From an uncultured Synechococcales cyanobacterium (GTDB lineage Bacteria > Cyanobacteriota > Cyanobacteriia > Thermosynechococcales > Thermosynechococcaceae): a DNA stretch of 34,146 nucleotides. The notes below the pieces were generated by a model. It saw only the letters and a list, made by a program, of their open reading frames with translations, did no database searches and was not told the origin of the DNA. Shown piece by piece: positions 17,606 to 25,324 of the stretch. The stretch lies in assembly GCA_902806435.1 (NCBI GenBank), contig CADCWO010000184.1, forward strand, positions 1-34,146, given 5' to 3'. A program made the position numbers and the translations under genes. Each line of letters opens with the position of its first letter. Position 1 is the first letter of the stretch.

Positions 17606-18847
17606 CTACAACAGACGTGCTATTGTAAACACCCCCGCACTGAGTCCCACGGCGATTGGGATTGTGATCATCCAAGCCAAACTGATATTGCGCACCACAT
17701 CCAGACGGATAGACTTTAATCCTTGTACTAGGCCAATGCCAATTACGCCGCCTACCAAGGCATGAGTGGTCGAGACGGGTAAACCCAGGCGCGAGGCTAG
17801 CAAAATCGTAGTTGCCGCCGCTAGCTCCGCGCAGAAGCCGCTACTCGGTTGCAGCGGAATAATTCCTTCACCGACAGTCATAATTACGCGCTTACCCCAG
17901 ACGGCCAAACCACCGACAATGCCCGCTCCACCCAACACCAGTACCCACAGCGGCACCTCAAAGCCGACAGTGGGCATCAATCCAGTTGTATGAATATAGG
18001 TGATCGCGGCCAGGGGGGCCACAGCATTGCTCACATCATTAGAGCCGTGGGCGAAGGCAACAAAACAAGCACTTAGGACTTGGAACCTGCCCATGTGCTG
18101 TTCAATCTGCTGTCGTTCTGTGCCAATCAATGGTTGGTAGCTTAGCCGTCGCCAGCTTGAGAGGGTGAACCCAATTGCTGCTAATCCACCGCCAGCGATC
18201 GCTAGATCATGAGTGGGGACAAACAGACTAAACCGCTGCGCTAACCAGACGTGGATCGGGGTACTCAACGCCGGTAAAACAATGACGCCAAATACACCAA
18301 ACAAGGCCGTACTCAACCAAGGAATCCACTCTATGAATTGCTGGATCGGGTGCGGTTGATCCAACACCCACCGCTTGATTAAGCTGTAAAGCCCCGCTGC
18401 TATAGAACCACTGACCAGGGGTGTGAGAATCCAGGTGAGGGAAATGATCTTGATCGAATACCAGTCTACGGCTTCTGCCCCAGCAGCTACCCAGCTAAAC
18501 CCAGCGATCGCCCCCACCGCGGCATGGGAAGAAGCCACCGGCCAACCTTGACTGGTAGCGATTTGCAACCACAGCCCACAGGTAATCAAGACGGACACCA
18601 TGCCGGTGAGAAAAACCTCTGGGGCAAATATGGCTGGATTCACCACTTTTGTGGCTAGGGTTTGCGAAACCTCGCGTCCAAACAGCACTGCTCCCGTAAA
18701 CTCCAAGACCCCCGCGACTAGAAGTGCCTGCCGTAGCGTGATCGCCTTTGAACCGACAGAGGTGCCCATGGCATTAGCGACATCATTTGCCCCTAAGTTC
18801 CAGGCTAAGTAGAAGGCAAGGAGACCGACCAGAGCTAAAAACAGCAT
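17606..18847 (-). CDS. PiT family inorganic phosphate permease
   Basis: This 413-residue integral membrane protein is a PiT-type phosphate transporter, a low-affinity cation-coupled phosphate carrier of the inner membrane. The two inverted PD001131-like signatures are clear: LAWNLGANDVANAMGTSVGS near residues 14-33, and AFAHGSNDVSNAVAPLAAI in the second half. A third conserved stretch is GLPVSTTHALVGGVIGIG near the C-terminus, mirrored by QGWPVASSHAAVGAIAG in the first half. About ten hydrophobic helices with a central loop are visible. Length is typical. It is divergent from the J-domain gene across a 106-bp region with nested inverted repeats. No Pho box was convincing there. Sulfate/phosphate ambiguity exists for some homologues (CysP). 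Confidence 0.93.
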   Translation of the reverse strand: MLFLALVGLLAFYLAWNLGANDVANAMGTSVGSKAITLRQALLVAGVLEFTGAVLFGREVSQTLATKVVNPAIFAPEVFLTGMVSVLITCGLWLQIATSQGWPVASSHAAVGAIAGFSWVAAGAEAVDWYSIKIISLTWILTPLVSGSIAAGLYSLIKRWVLDQPHPIQQFIEWIPWLSTALFGVFGVIVLPALSTPIHVWLAQRFSLFVPTHDLAIAGGGLAAIGFTLSSWRRLSYQPLIGTERQQIEQHMGRFQVLSACFVAFAHGSNDVSNAVAPLAAITYIHTTGLMPTVGFEVPLWVLVLGGAGIVGGLAVWGKRVIMTVGEGIIPLQPSSGFCAELAAATTILLASRLGLPVSTTHALVGGVIGIGLVQGLKSIRLDVVRNISLAWMITIPIAVGLSAGVFTIARLL

Positions 18848-18883
18848 CCGCTTCCTAACAAAACTGCGATTTTTTTAAGAGCT

Positions 18884-18922
18884 TGGCAAGATGGTGCTCC
18901 CTTGTCTTTTAAAGACTTGCCA
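18884..18922. repeat. Nested inverted repeats in the PiT / J-domain divergent region
   Basis: TGGCAAG (18884-18890) pairs with CTTGCCA (18916-18922). Inside lies a perfect 6-1-6 palindrome GTCTTT-T-AAAGAC (18904-18916). The element is centred between divergent genes, about 37 bp upstream of one start and 40-75 bp upstream of the other, where a shared operator could sit. Confidence 0.35.
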
Positions 18923-18953
18923 GACTAGGGGCCCCCAGCGATAACATAGCGTT

Positions 18954-19652
18954 ATGGTAGTTCCAAATCACTATGACACGCTAGGGCTACATCCAGAGGC
19001 GACCCAGGCTGAGATCAAGCAGGCCTATCGGCGACTGGTGAAAGAATTTCATCCCGATCGCAATCTGCGCAGTGGCAACCATGAGCAAATGGCGCAGATC
19101 AATGTTGCCTACGAAATCCTAGGTGACCCGCACCATCGCCAGTCCTACGACTACCAACATCGCAATCAGGGCCAAACTAAAACAGCCCGACGCAATAGAG
19201 AATCTCGTCACCAGCGATCAACAACCGTTCCCAGGCAACCCAGTGGGCAACAGACGGATGAGCATTTACAGTTATGGATGAGACGGGTTTACACACCGGT
19301 CAACCAGCTCCTAAAATCTATTCTGGAGTCCCTACAAGAGCAACTGGATGAACTTGCGGCTGATCCTTTTGATGATGAATTGATGCAGGAATTTCAAACC
19401 TACCTGGAAAGCTGTCGCCAACAGTTGAATCAGGCTCACCAGTCTTTTTGCTCTCTACCCAATCCTGCCACTGTTGCTGGAGCCGCTGCTTACCTCTACT
19501 ACTGCTTAAATCACGTTGGGGATGGCCTAGAGGAGCTAGAATACTTTACGCTCAACTACGATGATCACTACCTGCACACCGGGCAAGAGTTATTCCGGAT
19601 TGCGACGGGTTTGCGTCGGGAAGCCGCATATGCCGTGAAAGCGATCGCTTAA
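18954..19652 (+). CDS. J-domain (DnaJ-like) protein with unknown C-terminal domain
   Basis: This 232-residue protein starts with a full J domain (residues 6-67): HYDTLGLHPEATQAEIKQAY, then the HPD motif at 33-35 and the helix IV region AYEILGDPHHRQSYDYQ. The HPD tripeptide stimulates Hsp70 (DnaK) ATPase. There is no Gly/Phe-rich linker, zinc-finger or DnaJ C-terminal domain, so it is a type III (class C) J protein with a specialised client. Residues 70-105 form a basic, glutamine/arginine-rich linker. Residues 105-232 are alpha-helical, acidic in places, and not recognised by me. There is no membrane helix. It is divergent from the PiT permease and 82 bp before the DUF3370 gene on the same strand. 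Confidence 0.85.
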   Translation: MVVPNHYDTLGLHPEATQAEIKQAYRRLVKEFHPDRNLRSGNHEQMAQINVAYEILGDPHHRQSYDYQHRNQGQTKTARRNRESRHQRSTTVPRQPSGQQTDEHLQLWMRRVYTPVNQLLKSILESLQEQLDELAADPFDDELMQEFQTYLESCRQQLNQAHQSFCSLPNPATVAGAAAYLYYCLNHVGDGLEELEYFTLNYDDHYLHTGQELFRIATGLRREAAYAVKAIA

Positions 19653-19734
19653 ATCAGCCTGGTAGGGGACGATGCTTCGCAAATGAGTTATATCTAGACA
19701 GTCTTGCCGTTAATCCGGTACTTAGCCGCTCTAT

Positions 19735-21123
19735 ATGTTACTTTTATTGTCTTTACTCGCCCAGATTACTCCAGCCTCACCTGCAATACCGACCGCACCA
19801 CCAGAAGAGATAGTCCAACCCCAGGAGATCCGAGCTTTACCAGGTAGGCTCAACTCCACACTGGTGTTTAACAGCAATAGTCCAGAGGTGGTGCAGTCGG
19901 AAGGAATTTTACTCTCAACGTTTTCCCCGACCAATAAACGCTTTCCTAAAGCTCACCTGAATCGGCCCCTCCAAGGACGCTTTGATCTGTTTACCCACCA
20001 CATTGCTAAAGCTAAATCCTCGACGGATCTTAAAACGCTTTACCTGGGTATTCTCCTGCACAACTCCGGGAAGCAACCAGTGACTGTCGATGTTCCCCAA
20101 GCCGCCAGTTACCTTAGTCAACCAGATGCCTCGTTTGTTGAGCTGCCAGCCTACGCAGAGAACCCCACAGGTAGTGTCTATGCTGGACCGGGCGATCGTG
20201 TTATGAATGACCTGCTGCGTGATAAACGGCAACCAGGTTGGCCAGCTAAACTGGTGATTCCCCCCGGGCAAAGCCGGATGCTGATGAATTTGCCCATACC
20301 CGTGCGCAGCCTCACACCACCCCTAAATGGCCGCTCTACTTTAATTCGGGTTCGCACGAGTGGACCTGTCTACGTCGCTAGTTTGGCGAAGTTTGCACCC
20401 CTTAATTCAGACCGGAGTGAACGAGCTCCCACCCTGGAAGAATGGCAAGCCGTTCTTGATAATGGCAAGCTAGCAGAGCCCAGGGATAAAGCTCCCACAC
20501 CCCCGAGCGTCACAACGAAAATTTCCTATGGTCGGGTAGCTGGAATTGCCCAGGGAACTGAGTGGCGGGCTCAACTATCCGACGCGGGTAACCGATCATC
20601 CCTGACCATTCCCCAGCCCGGTCGAGTGATTTCCTATCCCCTGAGTACTGTCAGGGCGGGGACGTTTGGCACTGGGCAAGTACAAAGCGCACCAATCCTG
20701 GCTCGCTACCCGGATACGGCCTACGAAGCGCACGGCAACTATGGAATTAAATATAATCTCAGTCTGCCTCTGTACAATGCCTCAAATCAACCGCAGAACG
20801 TTGCTGTGGGTATTCAAACGGCCCTAAAGGGAGACAAATCGGAAGCGGCATTACGCTTTTTGAACCCTCCTGCCTCTCAAGTCTTCTTCCGGGGAACGGT
20901 GCGCTTACGCTACCAAGATGATCGCGGTCTACCGCGGACCCGTTACATCCACCTAGTGCAACGCCGGGGCCAACAGGGCGCAGCGCTAGCCCAGTTTTTG
21001 CTGCCGCCGGAGGGTCGCCGTCTTGTGCAAGTGGAGTTTCTTTATCCCCCAGATGCAACACCGCCCCAGGTCCTGACGATTAAAACTCTGAATCCATCGC
21101 AACCGGTAGGGGCCAGAAAATAG
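19735..21123 (+). CDS. DUF3370 family exported protein
   Basis: This 462-residue protein belongs to DUF3370, which I know from cyanobacteria. Recognisable segments are PPEEIVQPQEIRALPGRLN, VFNSNSPEVVQSEGILLSTF, RPLQGRFDLFTHHIAKA and later NYGIKYNLSLPLYN. The first nine or ten residues (MLLLLSLLAQ) are hydrophobic and may be the core of a short signal peptide, suggesting the periplasm or outer membrane, but the usual positive charges are missing; an upstream start was not found. The protein looks beta-rich. Function is unknown. It follows the J-domain gene by 82 bp and converges on the SpoIID-type gene with 49 bp between stops, placing two probable envelope proteins side by side. Confidence 0.8.
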   Translation: MLLLLSLLAQITPASPAIPTAPPEEIVQPQEIRALPGRLNSTLVFNSNSPEVVQSEGILLSTFSPTNKRFPKAHLNRPLQGRFDLFTHHIAKAKSSTDLKTLYLGILLHNSGKQPVTVDVPQAASYLSQPDASFVELPAYAENPTGSVYAGPGDRVMNDLLRDKRQPGWPAKLVIPPGQSRMLMNLPIPVRSLTPPLNGRSTLIRVRTSGPVYVASLAKFAPLNSDRSERAPTLEEWQAVLDNGKLAEPRDKAPTPPSVTTKISYGRVAGIAQGTEWRAQLSDAGNRSSLTIPQPGRVISYPLSTVRAGTFGTGQVQSAPILARYPDTAYEAHGNYGIKYNLSLPLYNASNQPQNVAVGIQTALKGDKSEAALRFLNPPASQVFFRGTVRLRYQDDRGLPRTRYIHLVQRRGQQGAALAQFLLPPEGRRLVQVEFLYPPDATPPQVLTIKTLNPSQPVGARK

Positions 21124-21172
21124 GAGACCTTCTGACAGAGGTAGAGTGCCCACAAGCGTCTATGCGTGGCGC

Positions 21173-22207
21173 TTAGCGGGCAATTTCAACCTTAGCCAAC
21201 TTGGTGCCAGGGTAGTAGGCACCGAGAATAGAACGGTGGTCGTATCCCCGGGAGGCTAGTTTGAAGGCTCCTGTTTGGCTCATCCCTCTACCTTTGTGGG
21301 CATCCATCACAATCTCGTCTGTAGACGCATATAAAGACTCGACTAGGCCCCCTTTGTAACTAAGGAACTGCCCCCAGGTTTGATCCACGGCTTGATGGGT
21401 ACTACTAGTTTCCCCATCCAACCCCTTGTAGACCTGCCAGGCTTCCGTTGATCCTAGTTGGTAGAAGGGGCTAGCAGGGCGGATGTATTGAACTAGGGCG
21501 TAAGAGCGCGCAGCGATCGCTTGGGCTTTTAGAGCTTCCAAAGGCCAGTAGGAGGGCATTTCACAACCAACAACACTATACAAATAGTCTTCTAGCTTGA
21601 CGTGATTCACCGCTAGGAGGGTACTGCCTTCCCGAATCAGGCGCACCCGACCTCGATACCAATGCTCCCCGGTAAAGACGTACCCCCCCTGCTTGGGCTT
21701 GATCCAGACTGCTGGAGGCAGTTGCCAGTCATTTAAATCAATACCTTGGGCGGCGGGTTGAGCGTAGAGTGCCTCACCGGCGGGAATGGTCTTTAGCACC
21801 TTCCCGGCGTCATCTACTAGTTCTCCGCTAGTGGAGGTGGCGATCGCTAAAATATTGGCATCTTTGGCGATCTCAACGCCTAATTCCACCGTTGGCGTCT
21901 TGGCAGAAGCGGCATTGGGCTGAGGACGCTTCTGAGCTGCTGCCTGGGGGGTGGCACGAGGCCTTACTGCTGGGGAAGCGGTAGCACTCAAACTTTGGTG
22001 AACTACTTGGCGGTGCTGCTGTCTTGAGCCTGGTAATTCTTGATCCCGTAGCTGGGGTAAGGAAGCGGTTACTGATGCTAATTGCAGGGAAGGTAGAGAT
22101 TTTGCTAGGGCCAGTAGGGGCAAAAGTAAGGGAACGGCAACTAAAGGAATAGCCCAGAAACCCCAACCATCTTTGAGAAATCGGTGCTTGTTAGGCTTTC
22201 TAAACAT
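21173..22207 (-). CDS. SpoIID/LytB domain exported protein
   Basis: This 344-residue protein carries a SpoIID/LytB domain, related to the lytic transglycosylase that cleaves denuded glycan strands of peptidoglycan in sporulating bacteria. ATG at 22207 is preferred because an AGGAG site lies 5 bases upstream; an in-frame TTG directly before it is too close. A membrane anchor or signal peptide spans about residues 15-36. A low-complexity linker rich in A, P, Q, R follows to about residue 105. The SpoIID domain (about 185-340) shows VKLEDYLYSVVGCEMP, with the glutamate that aligns with the catalytic residue, then WPLEALKAQAIAARSYAL and GRGMSQTGA. In non-sporulating cyanobacteria the role is probably cell-wall remodelling; amidase-enhancer activity is the alternative. 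Confidence 0.88.
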   Translation of the reverse strand: MFRKPNKHRFLKDGWGFWAIPLVAVPLLLPLLALAKSLPSLQLASVTASLPQLRDQELPGSRQQHRQVVHQSLSATASPAVRPRATPQAAAQKRPQPNAASAKTPTVELGVEIAKDANILAIATSTSGELVDDAGKVLKTIPAGEALYAQPAAQGIDLNDWQLPPAVWIKPKQGGYVFTGEHWYRGRVRLIREGSTLLAVNHVKLEDYLYSVVGCEMPSYWPLEALKAQAIAARSYALVQYIRPASPFYQLGSTEAWQVYKGLDGETSSTHQAVDQTWGQFLSYKGGLVESLYASTDEIVMDAHKGRGMSQTGAFKLASRGYDHRSILGAYYPGTKLAKVEIAR

Positions 22208-22438
22208 CAATGCTCCTGTTGTGACTTGACGTACCTTGAAGGATTATGCCTGTTTCAGAAGAAATTAGTAAACTTTGAGCGACAATCTCATACTGCTCAG
22301 ATTTAAGGTTTGATCTGGAATGGCCGCTCTTCCTAGCGCAGTGGTGCTGGCTCAACGGCAAAAAGCAACCGGAGCCTAGAGCCAGGTTCTTGAGCGCTAA
22401 ACTGATTAAGATGATCACAAGTATGACGCTTAACAACT

Positions 22439-23161
22439 GTGTCTGGCCCAACAACCTATCCCGGAGAAATTTTTACTGACACCAGCGATTTTGACGCTGG
22501 TATCCGATTATTGTTGCCCCACTACGACGCAATGTTAGACGCTGTTGCTAACTGTTTGCCGGCAACGGCTACTCAGGTTTTGGAGCTTGGTTGCGGTACG
22601 GGCGAACTGAGCTTGAGAGTATTACGCCAGTGTCCTTCAGCCCGATTGACTGCCGTAGATTATTCGCCTCGGATGTTAAGTTATGCCCAAGCCAAGATTG
22701 AGGCAGCAGGTTTCAACAGAGTAAGTTGGATTGAAGCGGATTTTGGTGACTGGGCTGAAGGTGGGTTAGAGGCTCTACCGATCAATAGTTTTGATGCTTG
22801 TGTTTCTTCATTGGCAATCCATCACCTGAGAGATCCTCTGAAGCAAAGCTTATTCCGGCAAATTCACCGCAACCTGAAGCCGGGAGGATGTTTTTGGAAC
22901 GCCGACCCTACCCCACCAGAATCCCAGGTTCTAGCCAGGCTTTATCAAATAGTGAGGGAAGCATGGACAGCCCAGCAGGGAACAGCCCTAGCGGCTGTGA
23001 AGGCAAAAACAGGCCACGGAAAGCCAACTCACGGTCACTCTAGCCATGACCACCTGGCAACTTTAAGCGCCCACTTAACTATGCTGGAAGACGCCGGGTT
23101 CCATAACTTGGATGTGCCCTGGAAGTACTACGGTCTAGCTGTATTTGGCGGGTTTGCCTGA
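22439..23161 (+). CDS. Class I SAM-dependent methyltransferase with His-rich insertion
   Basis: This 240-residue protein is a Rossmann-fold methyltransferase. Motif I is VLELGCGTGELSLR (residues 47-60), followed by LTAVDYSPRMLSYAQAKIE with the ribose-binding aspartate, then SWIEADFGDW, NSFDACVSSLAIHHL and NLKPGGCFWNADP. The start codon appears to be GTG at 22439, with no strong ribosome binding site. Near residues 190-205 a histidine-rich stretch (TGHGKPTHGHSSHDH) interrupts the C-terminal half; this could bind metal or be a substrate-gate loop, and I do not recall it in related enzymes. There is no signal peptide. The substrate is unknown. It converges on the peroxiredoxin gene across a long perfect hairpin. 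Confidence 0.82.
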   Translation: MSGPTTYPGEIFTDTSDFDAGIRLLLPHYDAMLDAVANCLPATATQVLELGCGTGELSLRVLRQCPSARLTAVDYSPRMLSYAQAKIEAAGFNRVSWIEADFGDWAEGGLEALPINSFDACVSSLAIHHLRDPLKQSLFRQIHRNLKPGGCFWNADPTPPESQVLARLYQIVREAWTAQQGTALAAVKAKTGHGKPTHGHSSHDHLATLSAHLTMLEDAGFHNLDVPWKYYGLAVFGGFA

Positions 23162-23197
23162 TAGTTGAAATACTCAAGGTTCTCTACGAGAAGTTGA

Positions 23198-23253
23198 AGT
23201 TGAACGGGTAGAGGGATGGAAGGCATATCTTCCATCCCTCTACCCGTTCAACT
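23198..23253. repeat. Perfect 25-bp inverted repeat between convergent genes
   Basis: The left arm 23198-23222 is exactly complementary to the right arm 23229-23253, around a 6-base loop (GCATAT). It begins AGTTGAACGGG and ends CCCGTTCAACT. No T-run follows on either strand. The sequence CTGATAGTTGAA at about 23159-23170, over the methyltransferase stop, is complementary to the outer edge of the right arm and can compete for it. The position between convergent stops suggests a bidirectional terminator or mRNA 3'-end stabiliser; a small mobile repeat is the alternative. Confidence 0.8.
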
Positions 23254-23271
23254 ATCAGCGTCAGAGACAGA

Positions 23272-23910
23272 CTATTTGTTTGGCTGGGGGGTCATCCGTA
23301 GGTAGGGTTTGACCACTTCATACCCCTTGGGAAACTTTTGCTCTAACTCTTGCGGATCTTTGATTGAGGGAATAATCACACAGTCCTCACCATCTTGCCA
23401 GTTAGCGGGAGTAGCAACACTGTAGTTATCTGTTAGTTGCAGTGAATCGAGTACCCGCAGTAACTCATCAAAGTTGCGACCTGTGCTGGCCGGATAGGTT
23501 AGCGTGAGTCTCAGTTTTTTGTTAGGGTCAATGATAAATACCGAGCGCACCGTCAACGTATTGTTGGCGTTAGGATGGATCATGTCGTACATATCAGAAA
23601 CCTTACGATCTGGGTCTGCCAGAATCGGGTAGTTCAGGGCTACGTTTTGAGTTTCCTCAATATCTTTGACCCAACCTAAGTGAGACTCGACATCATCAAC
23701 GCTGAGAGCCAATGCTTTCGCATTTCGCTTCTCAAATTCTGGCTTCAAGCGGGCAACCTCACCAAGTTCTGTGGTGCAAACTGGGGTGAAGTCGCTAGGG
23801 TGGGAAAACAGCACAACCCAGCTATTTCCAGCCCACTCATGAAAGTTGATGTCGCCACTAGTAGAGGCTTGAGTGAAATTAGGGACAGTATCCCCTAGGC
23901 GCAAAGCCAT
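23272..23910 (-). CDS. 1-Cys peroxiredoxin (Prx6 type)
   Basis: This 212-residue thiol peroxidase reduces hydrogen peroxide and alkyl hydroperoxides in the cytosol. The peroxidatic cysteine is C45 in SHPSDFTPVCTTELG. The catalytic threonine (T42) precedes it, and an arginine of the active site lies in the NTLTVRSVFIIDPNKKLRL segment. The C-terminal arm PANWQDGEDCVIIPS and FPKGYEVVKPYLRMTPQP is typical of the Prx6 subfamily and distinguishes it from 2-Cys AhpC/TSA members. The second cysteine (ED-C-VI) is at the position common in this group and is not a classic resolving cysteine. An AGGAG ribosome binding site is 7 bases before the ATG. It is monocistronic. Confidence 0.95.
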   Translation of the reverse strand: MALRLGDTVPNFTQASTSGDINFHEWAGNSWVVLFSHPSDFTPVCTTELGEVARLKPEFEKRNAKALALSVDDVESHLGWVKDIEETQNVALNYPILADPDRKVSDMYDMIHPNANNTLTVRSVFIIDPNKKLRLTLTYPASTGRNFDELLRVLDSLQLTDNYSVATPANWQDGEDCVIIPSIKDPQELEQKFPKGYEVVKPYLRMTPQPNK

Positions 23911-24021
23911 AACAAAACTCCTTAGGTTACGAAGAAAATTTTACTTTTATTCAATCATGCCACATAACCCCGGTTTTCCAATCGGGATAGAGAGCTAGGC
24001 TGACAAGCTTGATCAGTATAG

Positions 24022-25137
24022 CTAAACCAGTTGGGGTTGCTGGAGATGCTGGATAATTTTTACTCCTCGTGCCGCCATAGATTGTTCAAATAAGGAAGTC
24101 GGTAAAACTTCTTCTACTGGCCAAACGCCCGGTTTTTGCAACTGTCCTGCCAGAACAAGTTGAGCAATACTACCTGCCCCATACCCGGCAGCGATCGCCG
24201 TATCTGGCTGCACTAAAGTGGAACGGACACGAGCTGGTAACCCATCTTTTTGACCACTGGCTTCCAAGCGAATCGCCACCCCGATACCGCTAAGACGATC
24301 AGTCACACGCGTCATGTGATGACTAACGTGGGCAAGAAATTCAATCATCCCTGGATGTTGTAACAATGGTTTCGGAAACCAGTGCGCAGCGAGCCAGGTG
24401 AGCCGACTGTAAAGATTCGGAATTGAACCAAATTTGGTGATCACCGTTTGTGCTGGGAAAGTTTGGGGCAAGGTAAACGCCTCCGGCATATCGAACCAGT
24501 AAACTTGGGCGCGACCATAGGGAGCTGGAAATTCAACAGTTTCTGGCTCGCTGTAGGGCTGTACCACCTGCCACTGACCCTCTTTCCAGACTTCGAAGGG
24601 ATGCTGTAAGCCCAGAAAAGTCGTTCGCATTACCGTGATGCCCGCTCCTCCAGAGCCGGCAACAATGTAGCTGAGGTGGATGCGTTCCGCGCAGTCTAGT
24701 TGCTCGACGGCTTGGCGCACCATGCTATTTGAAATACCGGGGAAAACACCTGCATGGATTACAGCAGTGATTCCTGCTGAAGCAGCAGCAGCTCGCTCGG
24801 CTAAACACTTAGCACTAAAGGAGCGATGATCACTGACGTCTAGGTAATTGACGCGCTCCTGAATGCAAGCTTGTAGTACTTGAGCATCCCGGTAGTGGAA
24901 TGGTCCAGCACAGTGAATCACTAGATCAGCTGCCGCGATCGCCGCCTTTAAACCAACTAAATCAGCTAGATCCAAGCCCAAAAATTGTACCCGTGGCCCT
25001 AAGCTGTCAGCAGCTTGAGAGCCAGTTTCAACGTTACGTCCGGTAATCGTAATTTGCGCCCCGGTATGAATCATCAAATCGGCGGCGACAGAACGGCCAA
25101 TTCGGCCAGAGCCACCTAAAATTAAAACCCGTTGCAT
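24022..25137 (-). CDS. Saccharopine dehydrogenase-like NAD(P)-binding protein
   Basis: This 371-residue protein has an N-terminal Rossmann domain of the saccharopine dehydrogenase/reductase superfamily. It starts MQRVLILGGSGRIGRSVAAD with the GxGxxG-type loop at residues 8-14, then ITITGRN, LGLDLADLVGLKAAIAAADLVIHCAGPF and VNYLDVSD. The GVFPGISNSMVRQA and GSGGAGITVMRTTFLG segments are typical of the cyanobacterial and plant homologues of this group. There is no signal peptide; a hydrophobic stretch near residue 250 (LTWLAAHWFPKPLL) may be a membrane-association helix. True saccharopine dehydrogenase activity is not implied. It stands alone, divergent from hflX. Confidence 0.78.
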   Translation of the reverse strand: MQRVLILGGSGRIGRSVAADLMIHTGAQITITGRNVETGSQAADSLGPRVQFLGLDLADLVGLKAAIAAADLVIHCAGPFHYRDAQVLQACIQERVNYLDVSDHRSFSAKCLAERAAAASAGITAVIHAGVFPGISNSMVRQAVEQLDCAERIHLSYIVAGSGGAGITVMRTTFLGLQHPFEVWKEGQWQVVQPYSEPETVEFPAPYGRAQVYWFDMPEAFTLPQTFPAQTVITKFGSIPNLYSRLTWLAAHWFPKPLLQHPGMIEFLAHVSHHMTRVTDRLSGIGVAIRLEASGQKDGLPARVRSTLVQPDTAIAAGYGAGSIAQLVLAGQLQKPGVWPVEEVLPTSLFEQSMAARGVKIIQHLQQPQLV

Positions 25138-25324
25138 GGTTAACTAGCGTGGTTCCCCCAGCCCCATTTTAATGCCGGCGGACAGGCCCATGCAGCGCAA
25201 AGACAATTAAGCCTGGATTACAATTTCTCACCTGCCACAGGGCAAGGCAGTAAAATGGACTCAGTCTTTAGTTGCCAGGTTACTGGTCAAGCCTATCGAG
25301 ATAATTTACGGTAATCTTCAAGGA

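Noticed and set aside
18848-18953. Pho box upstream of the PiT permease
   Set aside because: The TTAA-containing 8-mers spaced by 3 bp that define a cyanobacterial Pho box are not present as a convincing tandem set.
22200-22454. 84-residue minus-strand frame between the SpoIID-type gene and the methyltransferase
   Set aside because: It overlaps both gene starts, has a hydrophobic N-terminus by chance and no family-like sequence; the region is better read as a divergent promoter.
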